Shown: positions 1 to 7,643, counted from the first letter of the stretch. The stretch is DNA of 23,632 nt from an uncultured Eudoraea sp. (GCA_905479615.1 CAJQNH010000034.1:1-23632); one strand, 5' to 3'. A program made the numbers and translations. Notes: generated from the letters alone by a model not told the origin.

Positions 1-38
1 GCTCTCAGGTATTTGTTTTCTTTGTTATAATCTTCCAT
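1..38 (-). CDS. 2TM-domain protein, N-terminal fragment (cut by window edge)
   Basis: An ATG at 38-36 opens a frame reading MEDYNKENKYLRA before the window ends. It resembles the start of the next gene upstream on the same strand (MENNRKEASYLRA), with 8 of 13 residues identical, including the YLRA that leads into the first helix of 2TM-domain proteins. It is therefore most likely a third 2TM-domain protein in tandem with the two others at 117-398 and at the end of the kinase at 535-1866. Only 12 complete codons are visible, so the call rests on this N-terminal similarity and on position. Confidence 0.55.
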   Translation of the reverse strand, partial: MEDYNKENKYLR

Positions 39-116
39 GATATTTATGTTAATAGTTATTTATTTTTTAGTGTTGTCCTAAAAATGGTCAACTTAGGGAA
101 TCGGTTTCAGAGAAGT

Positions 117-398
117 TTAAAAACCTTCCTTGTTCATTAATTCCTGTATTTTTCTTTGCTCCCATACCTTCCCCCACAAAGGGTTAATTCCATGGGCAGC
201 CATACCTTTTAATACCAAGCCAAAGCCCCAGCCAAGAGCCGGAAACACTGCCCAGGGAAAACTTGTAGTCTGATAATTTATCCATATTAGAACAGGGATA
301 ACAATACAGTATAAAATACTACTGACACAAAATTCCCTAATAGCTTTTACTTGTTCTTTTGCCCTTAAATAACTGGCTTCTTTTCTGTTGTTTTCCAT
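117..398 (-). CDS. 2TM domain-containing membrane protein
   Basis: A 93-residue protein of the 2TM family, a pair of membrane helices with a short connector and no known biochemical function. The basic, polar N-terminus (MENNRKEASYLRAKEQVKAI) precedes hydrophobic segments at about residues 26-42 and 48-65. These are joined by TTSFPW and followed by a conserved NPLWGKVWEQRKIQELM tail. It lies 136 bp after the stop codon of the histidine kinase at 535-1866, whose C-terminus is a close relative: by hand count 51 of 87 aligned residues are identical. A third copy begins at position 38. Strand and order suggest one transcription unit with the kinase, and a role in membrane sensing or signalling is inferred from that context only. 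The start is an ATG, with no clear ribosome binding site, as is usual in this phylum. Confidence 0.85.
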   Translation of the reverse strand: MENNRKEASYLRAKEQVKAIREFCVSSILYCIVIPVLIWINYQTTSFPWAVFPALGWGFGLVLKGMAAHGINPLWGKVWEQRKIQELMNKEGF

Positions 399-534
399 GA
401 TTCCTGTTTGATAAATGATTCTGTTATTAATTACAAATCAAAAATCCGAAATATTGGACAACCTTCTAAATTTAAGTTTCTCAATCGTTTAATTATACCG
501 ATGAATTGTAATTTTGAATTGACAGATACCCTTC

Positions 535-1866
535 CTAAAACTCATCATTATCCATTAACTCTTTTATCTTCTTTTCCTCCCAGGTCTTCCCCCATAAAGG
601 ATTATAACCATAAGCCTCCATTCCGTGCATTAAAAGTCCAAAACCCCATCCCAGCGCAGGAAAAATTGCCCATGGAAAGCTGGTTGACCTAAAATTTAAC
701 CACACCAAAAAAGGGATTACAATGCAATATGCAGTAAGATTTCCATAGAAACCCTTAATTGCCTCTACTCGTTCTTTAGCTTTCTGATATCTTTTATCAC
801 TGATATAGATTTGCTGTGATTCCTTCATGCTAACCATCTTTGTAAGCATGGGCAATAAAATTGTGAAATCCTTTGAGGTCTTTTTAATTTGAACTTCTTT
901 GTCCGAAAGGATACTATACCTCTGTTGAATATTCCTGAGCCCTACCCCACTGCTCTTCTTCACCACCTGTTTCTCTTGCAAATTATTCTGAATTACAAGT
1001 GACTCTCCTTCTTCGAACACCTTAATATGTAAAGGTCTTGTGCTGGTGACAACGTTGTGTTTAACGGCATTCTCCAGCAAGAGTTGCAGGGAAAGTGGTA
1101 CTATCCTGGCTTCAGGATTACTGCATTTTTCCGGAATATCGAAGACAATGCTGTCTTCAAATCTCATTTTTAGTAATCGTATATATGTTCTTGCAAACTG
1201 AAGTTCCTCGTCAACAGTTACAAGATCCTTGTTTTTTTGTTCCAGAACGTACCTGTACACTTTAGAAAGAGATGTGGTAAATTTTTGGGCCTGATCAGGA
1301 TCCTCCTCAATTAAACTGGTAAGTACGTTAAGACTATTAAATAAAAAATGAGGATCTAGCTGATTCTTTAAAGCATCGAACTTTGCGGAAGCTGTCCCTG
1401 CAATTATCTTTTGCTCCTTGACCTTTTTATCCTGTAGAGCCCGGTAAAAGTAAAAAGCATGAAAAAAAACAGAGACTACAATGGTAATTATTAGTGCTAT
1501 AAGGTAATGGATAGTCCTTTCTCCAGCGAGAAACTCCTCCCAACTGCCGCCTTCGAACCCCATCCGGATCAATATTCGTATCCAAAGAATACCAATCATA
1601 GTTAGAACTATTCCTCCAACGGCTCCTATAACCAGTCTGTACCTGCCGTATTTTTTCCAAACAACCCGATGATTTAAATAATCAAAAAAAGAGCTGTTAA
1701 TAATGGTCAGTATCACGGAATAAAGAAAATTATACCCTATACCTACATAAAATTCTTTGTCAAATTGAACTGAACCATTTGCAAAAAATTCAATACAAAT
1801 AAAAATGACAGATAAGACTAATCCTACCAATAATCCTACCATCAATGTCTTACCCAGATATTTCAT
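535..1866 (-). CDS. LytS-type sensor histidine kinase with fused C-terminal 2TM domain
   Basis: A 443-residue membrane histidine kinase of the His_kinase (PF06580) class. Four hydrophobic segments lie near residues 8-28, 40-60, 76-100 and 121-142. The cytoplasmic part then begins with the H-box DPHFLFNSLN (phospho-acceptor His173). The ATPase N-box LLLENAVKHN has Asn266, and GVGL (307-310) forms the G-box. The catalytic region ends near FTILLPML (about 341). Residues 353-443 are an in-frame 2TM domain almost matching the stand-alone protein encoded just downstream. The kinase would normally phosphorylate a LytTR response regulator; none is visible beside it, so the partner may lie left of the window. 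The start ATG is 23 nt after the stop of the TPR-like gene, suggesting one operon. An internal ATG at 828 could also produce the 2TM part separately. Confidence 0.88.
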   Translation of the reverse strand: MKYLGKTLMVGLLVGLVLSVIFICIEFFANGSVQFDKEFYVGIGYNFLYSVILTIINSSFFDYLNHRVVWKKYGRYRLVIGAVGGIVLTMIGILWIRILIRMGFEGGSWEEFLAGERTIHYLIALIITIVVSVFFHAFYFYRALQDKKVKEQKIIAGTASAKFDALKNQLDPHFLFNSLNVLTSLIEEDPDQAQKFTTSLSKVYRYVLEQKNKDLVTVDEELQFARTYIRLLKMRFEDSIVFDIPEKCSNPEARIVPLSLQLLLENAVKHNVVTSTRPLHIKVFEEGESLVIQNNLQEKQVVKKSSGVGLRNIQQRYSILSDKEVQIKKTSKDFTILLPMLTKMVSMKESQQIYISDKRYQKAKERVEAIKGFYGNLTAYCIVIPFLVWLNFRSTSFPWAIFPALGWGFGLLMHGMEAYGYNPLWGKTWEEKKIKELMDNDEF

Positions 1867-1889
1867 TTCTGTTGAGCTGTATTAGTTTT

Positions 1890-2525
1890 CTATTTAACTT
1901 CCTTATTATGGCATTCATTGAGAATCATTGTTGCTCTTTCTTTTCCCCAATTAGGATAAAATGGTCCTTCAGGTTTAAAGTTAGCAAAAAGTTCCAATGA
2001 CCGCTCAACATCTTTACAATAAGGAGTCGTATCCTTTCCAAAGTATTTAGCAGAACCCATGTCCCATTCAGCTTTGGATAAAACCACTCTGGGATTATTG
2101 GGGGCCAGACCTAATGCCTTTGCATAAATAGCAACGTTTTTCGCTGAAAGGGTCATTCCATAGGTAGCCCCATCAAAAGCTATCCAGGCCGTATGAATCA
2201 ATGCCTGCTGTATAAGTATTTCGGGGTTTTGAGGCGATATGGCCATGGCAAGATCAATGGATTCCTGGGCCTTTTCCAGCTGCTGGCTTATCTTTTCTTT
2301 ATCTGTTTCACCAAATGAGCGAAAGGTATTTACCTGAGCTATGTAATAATAGGGCAACCAATTATCTAATTCCGCCATCGCAATCCTTTCAAAAAGATTG
2401 GACGCTTCTGTTGCCTTTCCCTCCCCCCAAAGTGTAAATGCCTGTTGCATCCCTTTGGTATATTTATCTTGTCCAAATACAGTTAGCCCTATAAAGAAAG
2501 ATATTAGTAAGAAAGTGTTTTTCAT
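1890..2525 (-). CDS. Secreted TPR-like protein
   Basis: A 211-residue exported protein. The ATG at 2525 gives a clean signal peptide (MKNTFLLISFFIGLTVFGQ, cleavage near the Gln); the frame stays open to a TTG at 2555, but that would add ten polar residues before the signal. The mature part is rich in paired helices with TPR-like spacing: a repeat around residues 25-50 (AFTLWGEGKATEASNLFERI), another around 85-115 (SIDLAMAISPQNPEILIQQALI), and a third around 135-160 (AKALGLAPNNPRVVLSKAEW). No catalytic motif is visible. It is the first gene of a minus-strand group followed 23 nt later by the histidine kinase, so it may scaffold or report on an envelope process sensed by that kinase; this link is inferred from position only. 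Confidence 0.75.
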   Translation of the reverse strand: MKNTFLLISFFIGLTVFGQDKYTKGMQQAFTLWGEGKATEASNLFERIAMAELDNWLPYYYIAQVNTFRSFGETDKEKISQQLEKAQESIDLAMAISPQNPEILIQQALIHTAWIAFDGATYGMTLSAKNVAIYAKALGLAPNNPRVVLSKAEWDMGSAKYFGKDTTPYCKDVERSLELFANFKPEGPFYPNWGKERATMILNECHNKEVK

Positions 2526-2666
2526 TTTTAGGAGATTTAAAGGTTTATGGTTCAAAAATGACCCAAAATCCGTCCAGAAATAAAAAAGATGTCCTGAACT
2601 GTAGATTTTGAGTGACTAATTGTAATTTAGAACTTCCTTTGGTGGAGAATAAGTAACGGTAGACCT

Positions 2667-3287
2667 ATGTATATCCCACAACACTACAAAAATGAAAATC
2701 TTAAAGAAGTTAAGGAATTCATTATTAATAATTCCTTTGGCATTTTAATAAATCATATAAATGGTAAACACTGGGCCACTCATATCCCATTAGAATTAGA
2801 TAAGAACAGCAATGGGAATGACATCCTTGTAGGCCATATTGCAAAGGCAAATCCACAATGGAAATATTTTGTTGAAGACAAGGAAGTACTTTGCATATTT
2901 AACGGGCCACACACTTACGTTTCTTCATCCTGGTATCTGGAAGAAGAAGTTCCTACCTGGAATTATATTGCAGTACATATCTACGGATTATTAAAAATTC
3001 AGGACGAGAAGGCGCTGATGGCTTCTCTTCATAAACTGGTAGACAAATATGAGCGAAAATCGGAAAATCCCATATCGCTTAATAATTTGTCTGAGAAAAC
3101 GCTCAGGCAAGTTAAAGGCGTTATAGGTTTTGAGATTGAAATCAAAGAAATACAGGCAGCTTATAAGCTATCGCAGGGACGTGAACACGATCATCCGAAA
3201 ATAATCGAGGAGTTAGAAAATCGAGATGCCAGTGGTGGGCATGCCATTGCAGATACCATGAAAAAAAACACAATTAAAAAGATTTAA
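2667..3287 (+). CDS. PaiB-like FMN-binding protein (putative negative transcriptional regulator family)
   Basis: A 206-residue protein of the PaiB family, whose fold is the split-barrel flavin-binding type. Family signatures are visible in order: MYIPQHY at the N-terminus, THIPLEL near residue 38, VGHIAKANPQW near 55-65, YVSSSWY near 84-90, VPTWNYIAVH near 95-104, and GVIGFEIEIKEIQAAYKLSQ near 150-170. Length matches the family (about 205-210). Bacillus PaiB is named as a repressor of sporulation and protease genes, but no DNA-binding motif is visible here, and flavin or haem binding is the safer expectation. It is a single plus-strand gene between two minus-strand signalling clusters, with the LytTR regulator gene ending 42 nt beyond its stop in convergent orientation. 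The ATG start aligns with the family N-terminus. Confidence 0.85.
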   Translation: MYIPQHYKNENLKEVKEFIINNSFGILINHINGKHWATHIPLELDKNSNGNDILVGHIAKANPQWKYFVEDKEVLCIFNGPHTYVSSSWYLEEEVPTWNYIAVHIYGLLKIQDEKALMASLHKLVDKYERKSENPISLNNLSEKTLRQVKGVIGFEIEIKEIQAAYKLSQGREHDHPKIIEELENRDASGGHAIADTMKKNTIKKI

Positions 3288-3328
3288 ATGAGTAAGCTTT
3301 TTAGTGAAGAAAGTTGTAATCCTAACTG

Positions 3329-4066
3329 TTAAATAGTATGCAATCTTCCAAGTAAAAATTCCTTATATGACTTACTTATTGGAATTACCTTTCTGTCTAT
3401 CTCGAGATGGCTATCGGCTACAATATCCAATTTACATATGTTAACAATAAATGACCTGTGGACACGTATAAAACAGCTATCTTTTAATTCATTTTCAATT
3501 GTCTTTAAAGTACTTACAACCAGATACTTACCTATTGCAGTAATAATATTACAATAGTTTCGTTCAGCCTCAATATAAAGAATTTGGTCTAACAATATTT
3601 TAACCATTTTTCCATTATGCCTGACAAAAATCCGATCTGGTAAAACCTGTAAATTATTTTGATTCTGGTAGTGTTTTAAAGTTTCGTTATCCTTTAATTT
3701 CTCAACAACAAGTGCAATCGTGCGCTGAAGATTTAATTTATTAAAGGGTTTGGAAATAAAAGCATAGGGTTGCGTTTCTTTTGCCCTGGAAAAAGTGCCG
3801 TCATCATTATTGGCAGTTAAGTATATTATGGGTATTTCATTTTGCGCATGAATAGCAATTGCTGCATCTATACCATCTATAGCACCTTTAAGATTTATAT
3901 CCATCAAAATGATATCAGGTTTGTTTTGACTTGCATTACTAATTGCATCTTCACCCCGGGAAACAATACCTATAACTTCGTAACCTAACTTTGTTAATTG
4001 TAATGAAAGATTCGCCGCGATAATCATATCGTCTTCCACTATTAAAATTCTAATTAACTTATCCAT
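3329..4066 (-). CDS. LytTR-family response regulator
   Basis: A 245-residue two-component response regulator. The receiver domain spans about residues 5-120, with the acidic pair EDD (11-13), phospho-acceptor Asp56 in ILMDINL, Thr84 in YLTAN and Lys106 in ISKPFN, so all canonical residues are present. A linker leads to a LytTR DNA-binding domain (about 143-243) with the typical ILYIEAERNYCNII, IENELKDSCFIRVHRSFIVNI and VIPISKSYKEFL segments. Its ATG follows the stop of the histidine kinase gene by 2 nt, indicating translational coupling and a dedicated kinase-regulator pair. LytTR proteins bind paired 9-bp direct repeats roughly two helical turns apart. Such a pair is seen at 6139-6167, upstream of the kinase gene, so autoregulation is plausible. 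Confidence 0.93.
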   Translation of the reverse strand: MDKLIRILIVEDDMIIAANLSLQLTKLGYEVIGIVSRGEDAISNASQNKPDIILMDINLKGAIDGIDAAIAIHAQNEIPIIYLTANNDDGTFSRAKETQPYAFISKPFNKLNLQRTIALVVEKLKDNETLKHYQNQNNLQVLPDRIFVRHNGKMVKILLDQILYIEAERNYCNIITAIGKYLVVSTLKTIENELKDSCFIRVHRSFIVNICKLDIVADSHLEIDRKVIPISKSYKEFLLGRLHTI

Positions 4067-4068
4067 GC

Positions 4069-6060
4069 TTATGCTGCTTTATGGTTTTGAAATTCAATTG
4101 AAACTGATGTTCCTTTCTTAACACTTAAGGACATTTTGCCTTCTAATTGCCTGGTGAGTAATTCAATTAATTGAGTGCCAAAGCCCGTCCCCTCCATCTT
4201 TTCATGATAGTTTTTACCTATGCCATTATCTGACACTTCTAGGTGCAACTGATTCCCTGATTCTATAAGACTAATCTTTATAAGTCCTTTACGGTTATCT
4301 GGAAAAGCATATTTCAGAGCATTGGTAAACAACTCATTCACTATCAGGCCTATTGGAATAGCGGTATCAACATCCAAATTGAGCTCCTTCATCTCGCAAG
4401 CAATTTGTATTCTTTCTGAAGCCCCGTAAATATCTACAATATAATCCAACAGGTTCTTAAAATATTCCTTCATTTCAATGGATGAAAAACTTTTACCCTG
4501 ATAAAGTTTTTGGTGAATCATGCTCATACTATGAACCCGAAGTTGACTTTTCTGCATGGCGTCGGAAACTTTTGAATCCCCTACCTGCTCCGATTGCAGA
4601 GATAATAAACTGGATACAACTTCCAAATTATTTTTTACACGATGGTGTATTTCTTTCAGCAAAAATTCTTTTTCATCATTTTGCTTTTTAAGCAATCTGT
4701 TTTTCTTCTTATTAGTTCCTATGGTATTGTATAAGAGTAATAAAATCATCAGCAATAACCCTCCAATAAGAATCATTAGCGTCTGCGTTGATCTTTGCTT
4801 CTTAATTTGATTTTCCTGTACTATGATAGTACTCTCTTTTTGAGCTACATCAAACTCTGTGAGCAATAATGAAATATGCTGATCTGCTTCAGCGGTAAAT
4901 ATCTCCTTTTTAAGTTTATCATATTCTGCATAGGCCTGATAGGCTTCCCGATAATTGTGATTGCCAGCATAAGCCTTGCCCAAGGCTTCATAGGTCTGAC
5001 TAAGATAAAAATCATCTCCAAAATCATCTGTGGCAATTTCAATACTCCTCTCAAGGCTCTCAATTGCCGAAATATATTTACCCTGCAGGTTTTGCAATTT
5101 ACCTATAGACAGCCAGGAACGCATTAACATAAAGTTATTATCCAACAATTCCCCATATTTAACGGCATTTTCACCTGCAAGATCTGCTGCATCAAAATCG
5201 TTTAGAAAGGCCTTTAGATATACCATAGAAATATATACGTCGCATAAATTATTATAAAAACCATATCGCTCGCCAATTGCTATAGAATGTTCGAAATAAT
5301 TAAGAGCTTCTTCATGTTTATTCAATGCCAGATAACAATTGCCTACCACATATAGCGTAAAATCATAATCCAGGTCGTTTAATCCTCGTTCTTCAAAAAG
5401 AGTTAAGGCCTTTAAACCATATTCCAAAGCCTTTTCATAGCGTGATTGTTTCCAAAATAAATTACTTAAATCGCTAAAAGCAACGCCCATTGCCCTTTTA
5501 TCTTTTAATTGATCTGCTAATAGCAGGGTTTCCATAGCAATATCGGCGGCCTTATCCAATTTCCCCTGTCTTTCATATACATAACCCAACTGAGTATATA
5601 CCGATGGCAGGTCTTTCTCCAAAACTTTTTTCATTGCTGATTCTAAAACAAATCTGGCGCTATCCAGTTTTTCCATCCTCAATAAAATAGCCCCCTTAGT
5701 AATTTGAAATCTGCCTTCCCATAAGGTGTCATTCTTTTCACGGGTTAGTTGTAAGCCTTCCTTTGTAAAACTTAAGGCTTTTGTTAAATTCCTCGTATGC
5801 CAGTAATAAGCAAGGTCATTGAGAATATTGAATTGGATAGTATCAATTTTGCTCAATGGATAGGAGTCCTCGAGGATGCTCAAATAGGAAATACCAAAAT
5901 TGTCCGTATCAATAAATACTCTTTTGTAAGAATTTTCACTTTTAAAGTCTACAATCTGGGAATGAAGAATTTTAGGGCTCAAAAATGAACATATGAAGAA
6001 AACCAAAACCGTAAAAAATCGGCTCACCGAGTTAATTTTGAAATAATTGAGGGGGGGCAC
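4069..6060 (-). CDS. TPR-containing HisKA_2-type sensor histidine kinase
   Basis: A 663-residue sensor kinase. A signal sequence (about residues 14-35) is followed by a periplasmic array of TPR repeats from about 75 to 395 (for example ALEYGLKALTLFEERG and ALNYFEHSIAIGERYG). A coiled region precedes one membrane helix at about 426-446. The cytoplasmic HisKA_2 box reads KEIHHRVKNNLEVVSSLLSL, with the expected phospho-His473. The ATPase domain has VNELFTNALKYAF (Asn575), DNGIG (611-615) and GTGFGTQL (624-631). No ATG is available in frame near the 5' end: the start is GTG at 6060 or GTG at 6027, which gives a shorter, more standard signal peptide (MSRFFTVLVFFICSFLSPKI). A run of seven G at 6051-6057 lies between the two candidates. 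The regulator gene follows by 2 nt. Confidence 0.9.
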   Translation of the reverse strand: MPPLNYFKINSVSRFFTVLVFFICSFLSPKILHSQIVDFKSENSYKRVFIDTDNFGISYLSILEDSYPLSKIDTIQFNILNDLAYYWHTRNLTKALSFTKEGLQLTREKNDTLWEGRFQITKGAILLRMEKLDSARFVLESAMKKVLEKDLPSVYTQLGYVYERQGKLDKAADIAMETLLLADQLKDKRAMGVAFSDLSNLFWKQSRYEKALEYGLKALTLFEERGLNDLDYDFTLYVVGNCYLALNKHEEALNYFEHSIAIGERYGFYNNLCDVYISMVYLKAFLNDFDAADLAGENAVKYGELLDNNFMLMRSWLSIGKLQNLQGKYISAIESLERSIEIATDDFGDDFYLSQTYEALGKAYAGNHNYREAYQAYAEYDKLKKEIFTAEADQHISLLLTEFDVAQKESTIIVQENQIKKQRSTQTLMILIGGLLLMILLLLYNTIGTNKKKNRLLKKQNDEKEFLLKEIHHRVKNNLEVVSSLLSLQSEQVGDSKVSDAMQKSQLRVHSMSMIHQKLYQGKSFSSIEMKEYFKNLLDYIVDIYGASERIQIACEMKELNLDVDTAIPIGLIVNELFTNALKYAFPDNRKGLIKISLIESGNQLHLEVSDNGIGKNYHEKMEGTGFGTQLIELLTRQLEGKMSLSVKKGTSVSIEFQNHKAA

Positions 6061-6089
6061 TAATTCTTTAAATATACAAATTTTAACAT
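6060..6089 (-). CDS. Possible 9-codon leader ORF overlapping the kinase start
   Basis: On the minus strand an ATG at 6089 opens a nine-codon frame (MLKFVYLKN) whose TAG stop (6062-6060) shares its last base with the GTG proposed as the kinase start. This TAGTG arrangement is a known layout for termination-reinitiation coupling. It may equally be chance in AT-rich DNA; there is no further evidence of translation. Confidence 0.25.
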   Translation of the reverse strand: MLKFVYLKN

Positions 6090-6138
6090 AACAATTGCTT
6101 CGCTAAGTGAAAATATACATTCGGACAGTAAATAGGGC

Positions 6139-6167
6139 TATTCGTCCATACCTGCTTTTATTTGTCC
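6139..6167. promoter_or_regulatory. Putative LytTR operator: two 9-bp direct repeats, 20-bp period
   Basis: TATTCGTCC at 6139-6147 and TATTTGTCC at 6159-6167 match at 8 of 9 positions and start exactly 20 bp apart. LytTR regulators such as AgrA and ComE are known to bind two roughly 9-bp direct repeats separated by about 11-13 bp, which this fits. The site lies in the gap between the minus-strand kinase-LytTR operon (79 bp upstream of the GTG) and the plus-strand SnoaL-like lipoprotein gene, so it could control either or both. Assignment to this regulator is inference. Confidence 0.45.
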
Positions 6168-6237
6168 CAGTATATTGCGTCTTTAGCTAACCGCATAGGT
6201 ATAGTGAACGCTTATCGGGTAATCTGTGTGGAAAATT

Positions 6238-6753
6238 ATGTCCAAATCTGTTATTGGTATTTTAATTTTATTGGTTGTAATTATAAGCTGCAAGCCAGAG
6301 AATAAAAGCTTAGAATTGTCTATGAACGACAAACTTACCAATAATTTAAGTTTACTTATTGATTCCTGCTGGAATGATCAAAAGGTCTCCAAATTGAATC
6401 AATTGGTAGGGAAAAATTTTATTAGAATTCTCAATGGCATCAATGTTGCACGGAATGAAAATGAAATGGCGGCTCACATGAATGTTTATTTTACAGGTTT
6501 TCCTGACTTAAAAATACAATACAGTGATGCGTATATCCAAGGTAACAACATCTTTATGAATTGGGAATGTACTGGCAGTAACACAGGCGTATTTGGTGAG
6601 ATGCCCGCTACTGGTAAAAAAATTAAGATTCAGGGGCTATCACATCTTTATTTCACGAAAGAAGGAAAACTATATAAAGAAGACGTCTATTACAACGAAC
6701 TAGATCTGCTGCAACAGTTGGGTTATACCCTTACTTCTCCGGTGCTTGAATAA
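6238..6753 (+). CDS. SnoaL-like (NTF2-fold) lipoprotein
   Basis: A 171-residue lipoprotein. The ATG at 6238 gives a compact lipoprotein signal, MSKSVIGILILLVVIISC, with Cys18 as lipid attachment site; an in-frame GTG at 6226 would add only four residues. The mature domain has the SnoaL/ester-cyclase pattern: DSCWNDQKVSKLNQLVGKNFIRI, then MAAHMNVYFTGFPDLKIQYSDAYIQGNNIFMNWECTGSNTG and MPATGKKIKIQGLSHLYFTKEGKLYKEDVYYNELDLLQQLG. The GFPDL, W.C.GTH-like and G..G..HLYF stretches are typical of this family. The fold is used by polyketide cyclases and by many non-enzymatic binding proteins, so the substrate is unknown. The next gene starts 45 nt downstream on the same strand and is also exported. It is divergent from the kinase-LytTR operon and shares the intergenic region with the putative LytTR operator. 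Confidence 0.8.
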   Translation: MSKSVIGILILLVVIISCKPENKSLELSMNDKLTNNLSLLIDSCWNDQKVSKLNQLVGKNFIRILNGINVARNENEMAAHMNVYFTGFPDLKIQYSDAYIQGNNIFMNWECTGSNTGVFGEMPATGKKIKIQGLSHLYFTKEGKLYKEDVYYNELDLLQQLGYTLTSPVLE

Positions 6754-6798
6754 TTCAAACCCTATATATTAATTAGTTTAACAAAAATTAAATCAACA

Positions 6799-7569
6799 AT
6801 GAAAACATTAAAGACAAGATTAACAAGTTTATTTTTATTATTACTTACCGGGGCGATAGGCCTTGCCCAGGGAGAGAGTAATTCCCAGGCATATTGGGTA
6901 CATGAAGATGTCGTAAAACCTTCTAAGGTGGCCGATTACGAATCTGTTTGCAAAGAGTTTAAAGAGAACCTGAAAAAACACAACATCCAGGAAATTAGCA
7001 CTATAGTTACCAATATAGAAGATGACCGTTATCTCTGGGTATCCCCTATTGCAAGTATGGCGGATATCGACAAACCTATGTTCACAACTTTGATGGAAAA
7101 AATGGGTAAAGAGGCCTTTTCCAATATGTTCAACCGAATGGATGAATGTTATGATGTTGAACAGGATTATATCATACATTTAGACAAGGCACTGTCATAC
7201 ATGCCAGAAGGCATAACACAAACACCTGAAGGTGAAAATTATCGTAAATTCTTCTATTTCCATATTACACCCGGTAACCGGGCTATGGTAAAAAAGAATA
7301 TGGAAGCTATAACAAATTTATTTGCTAGTAAAGGCTCCAAATTCTATTACAGGGTTTACAAAAGTGGTTTCGGCACCAGGGGTGAGTTTTATATGGTGGC
7401 TGCTGCTGCAAAAAATAGTGCTGACTATAGTGCCAAAGTAACGGCAAACAATGAGCTCTTAGGTGATGAGTGGCCTAAATTATACAACGAACTAAGAAGT
7501 AACTTGCTGAAATACGAAGTGTTTACAGGAAGTATGAGACCAGAAATGGCTTATAGTCCTTCAAAATAA
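6799..7569 (+). CDS. Secreted protein with two tandem ferredoxin-like (ABM-type) domains, function unknown
   Basis: A 256-residue exported protein with signal peptide MKTLKTRLTSLFLLLLTGAIGLAQ. The mature chain looks like two copies of one alpha/beta unit. The first runs from about residue 31 to 135 (YWVHEDVVKPSKVADYES..., then DRYLWVSPIASMAD). The second runs from about 150 to 250 (FFYFHITPGNRAMVKKNMEA..., then GEFYMVAAAAKNSADYS). Each has a beta strand, a long helix, a YRVY-type strand, a central strand and a second helix, as in dimeric alpha-beta barrel proteins of the antibiotic biosynthesis monooxygenase or NIPSNAP type. No catalytic residue can be assigned. It is followed by a clear terminator, then by another secreted protein of the same size and layout. 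Fold assignment is inference from the pattern, not from a search. Confidence 0.7.
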   Translation: MKTLKTRLTSLFLLLLTGAIGLAQGESNSQAYWVHEDVVKPSKVADYESVCKEFKENLKKHNIQEISTIVTNIEDDRYLWVSPIASMADIDKPMFTTLMEKMGKEAFSNMFNRMDECYDVEQDYIIHLDKALSYMPEGITQTPEGENYRKFFYFHITPGNRAMVKKNMEAITNLFASKGSKFYYRVYKSGFGTRGEFYMVAAAAKNSADYSAKVTANNELLGDEWPKLYNELRSNLLKYEVFTGSMRPEMAYSPSK

Positions 7570-7582
7570 ATATTAACTATTA

Positions 7583-7617
7583 CCCCCAATAGTCAAAAGC
7601 TTTTGGGGTTTTTATTA
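7583..7617 (+). terminator. Rho-independent terminator
   Basis: CCCCAA (7584-7589) pairs with TTGGGG (7603-7608), with an extra AG/CT pair inside, followed by a T-rich tract from 7609. It starts 14 nt after the stop codon of the secreted protein at 6799-7569. Confidence 0.8.
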
Positions 7618-7643
7618 TTCACTAACCATCAAAAATTGAAAAA

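Noticed and set aside
408..692. Plus-strand 94-codon frame over the end of the kinase gene
   Set aside because: Low-complexity translation antisense to the fused 2TM domain, no recognisable domain; shadow of the minus-strand gene.
2526..2555. TTG at 2555 as start of the TPR-like secreted protein
   Set aside because: It adds ten polar residues before an otherwise perfect signal peptide starting at the ATG at 2525.
3288..3328. AAAAAG/CTTTTT pairing between PaiB and LytTR genes as a terminator
   Set aside because: The 6-bp stem is almost entirely A-T and probably unstable.
6226..6237. GTG at 6226 as start of the SnoaL-like lipoprotein
   Set aside because: The ATG at 6238, four codons later, gives a standard lipoprotein signal; the extension adds nothing recognisable.
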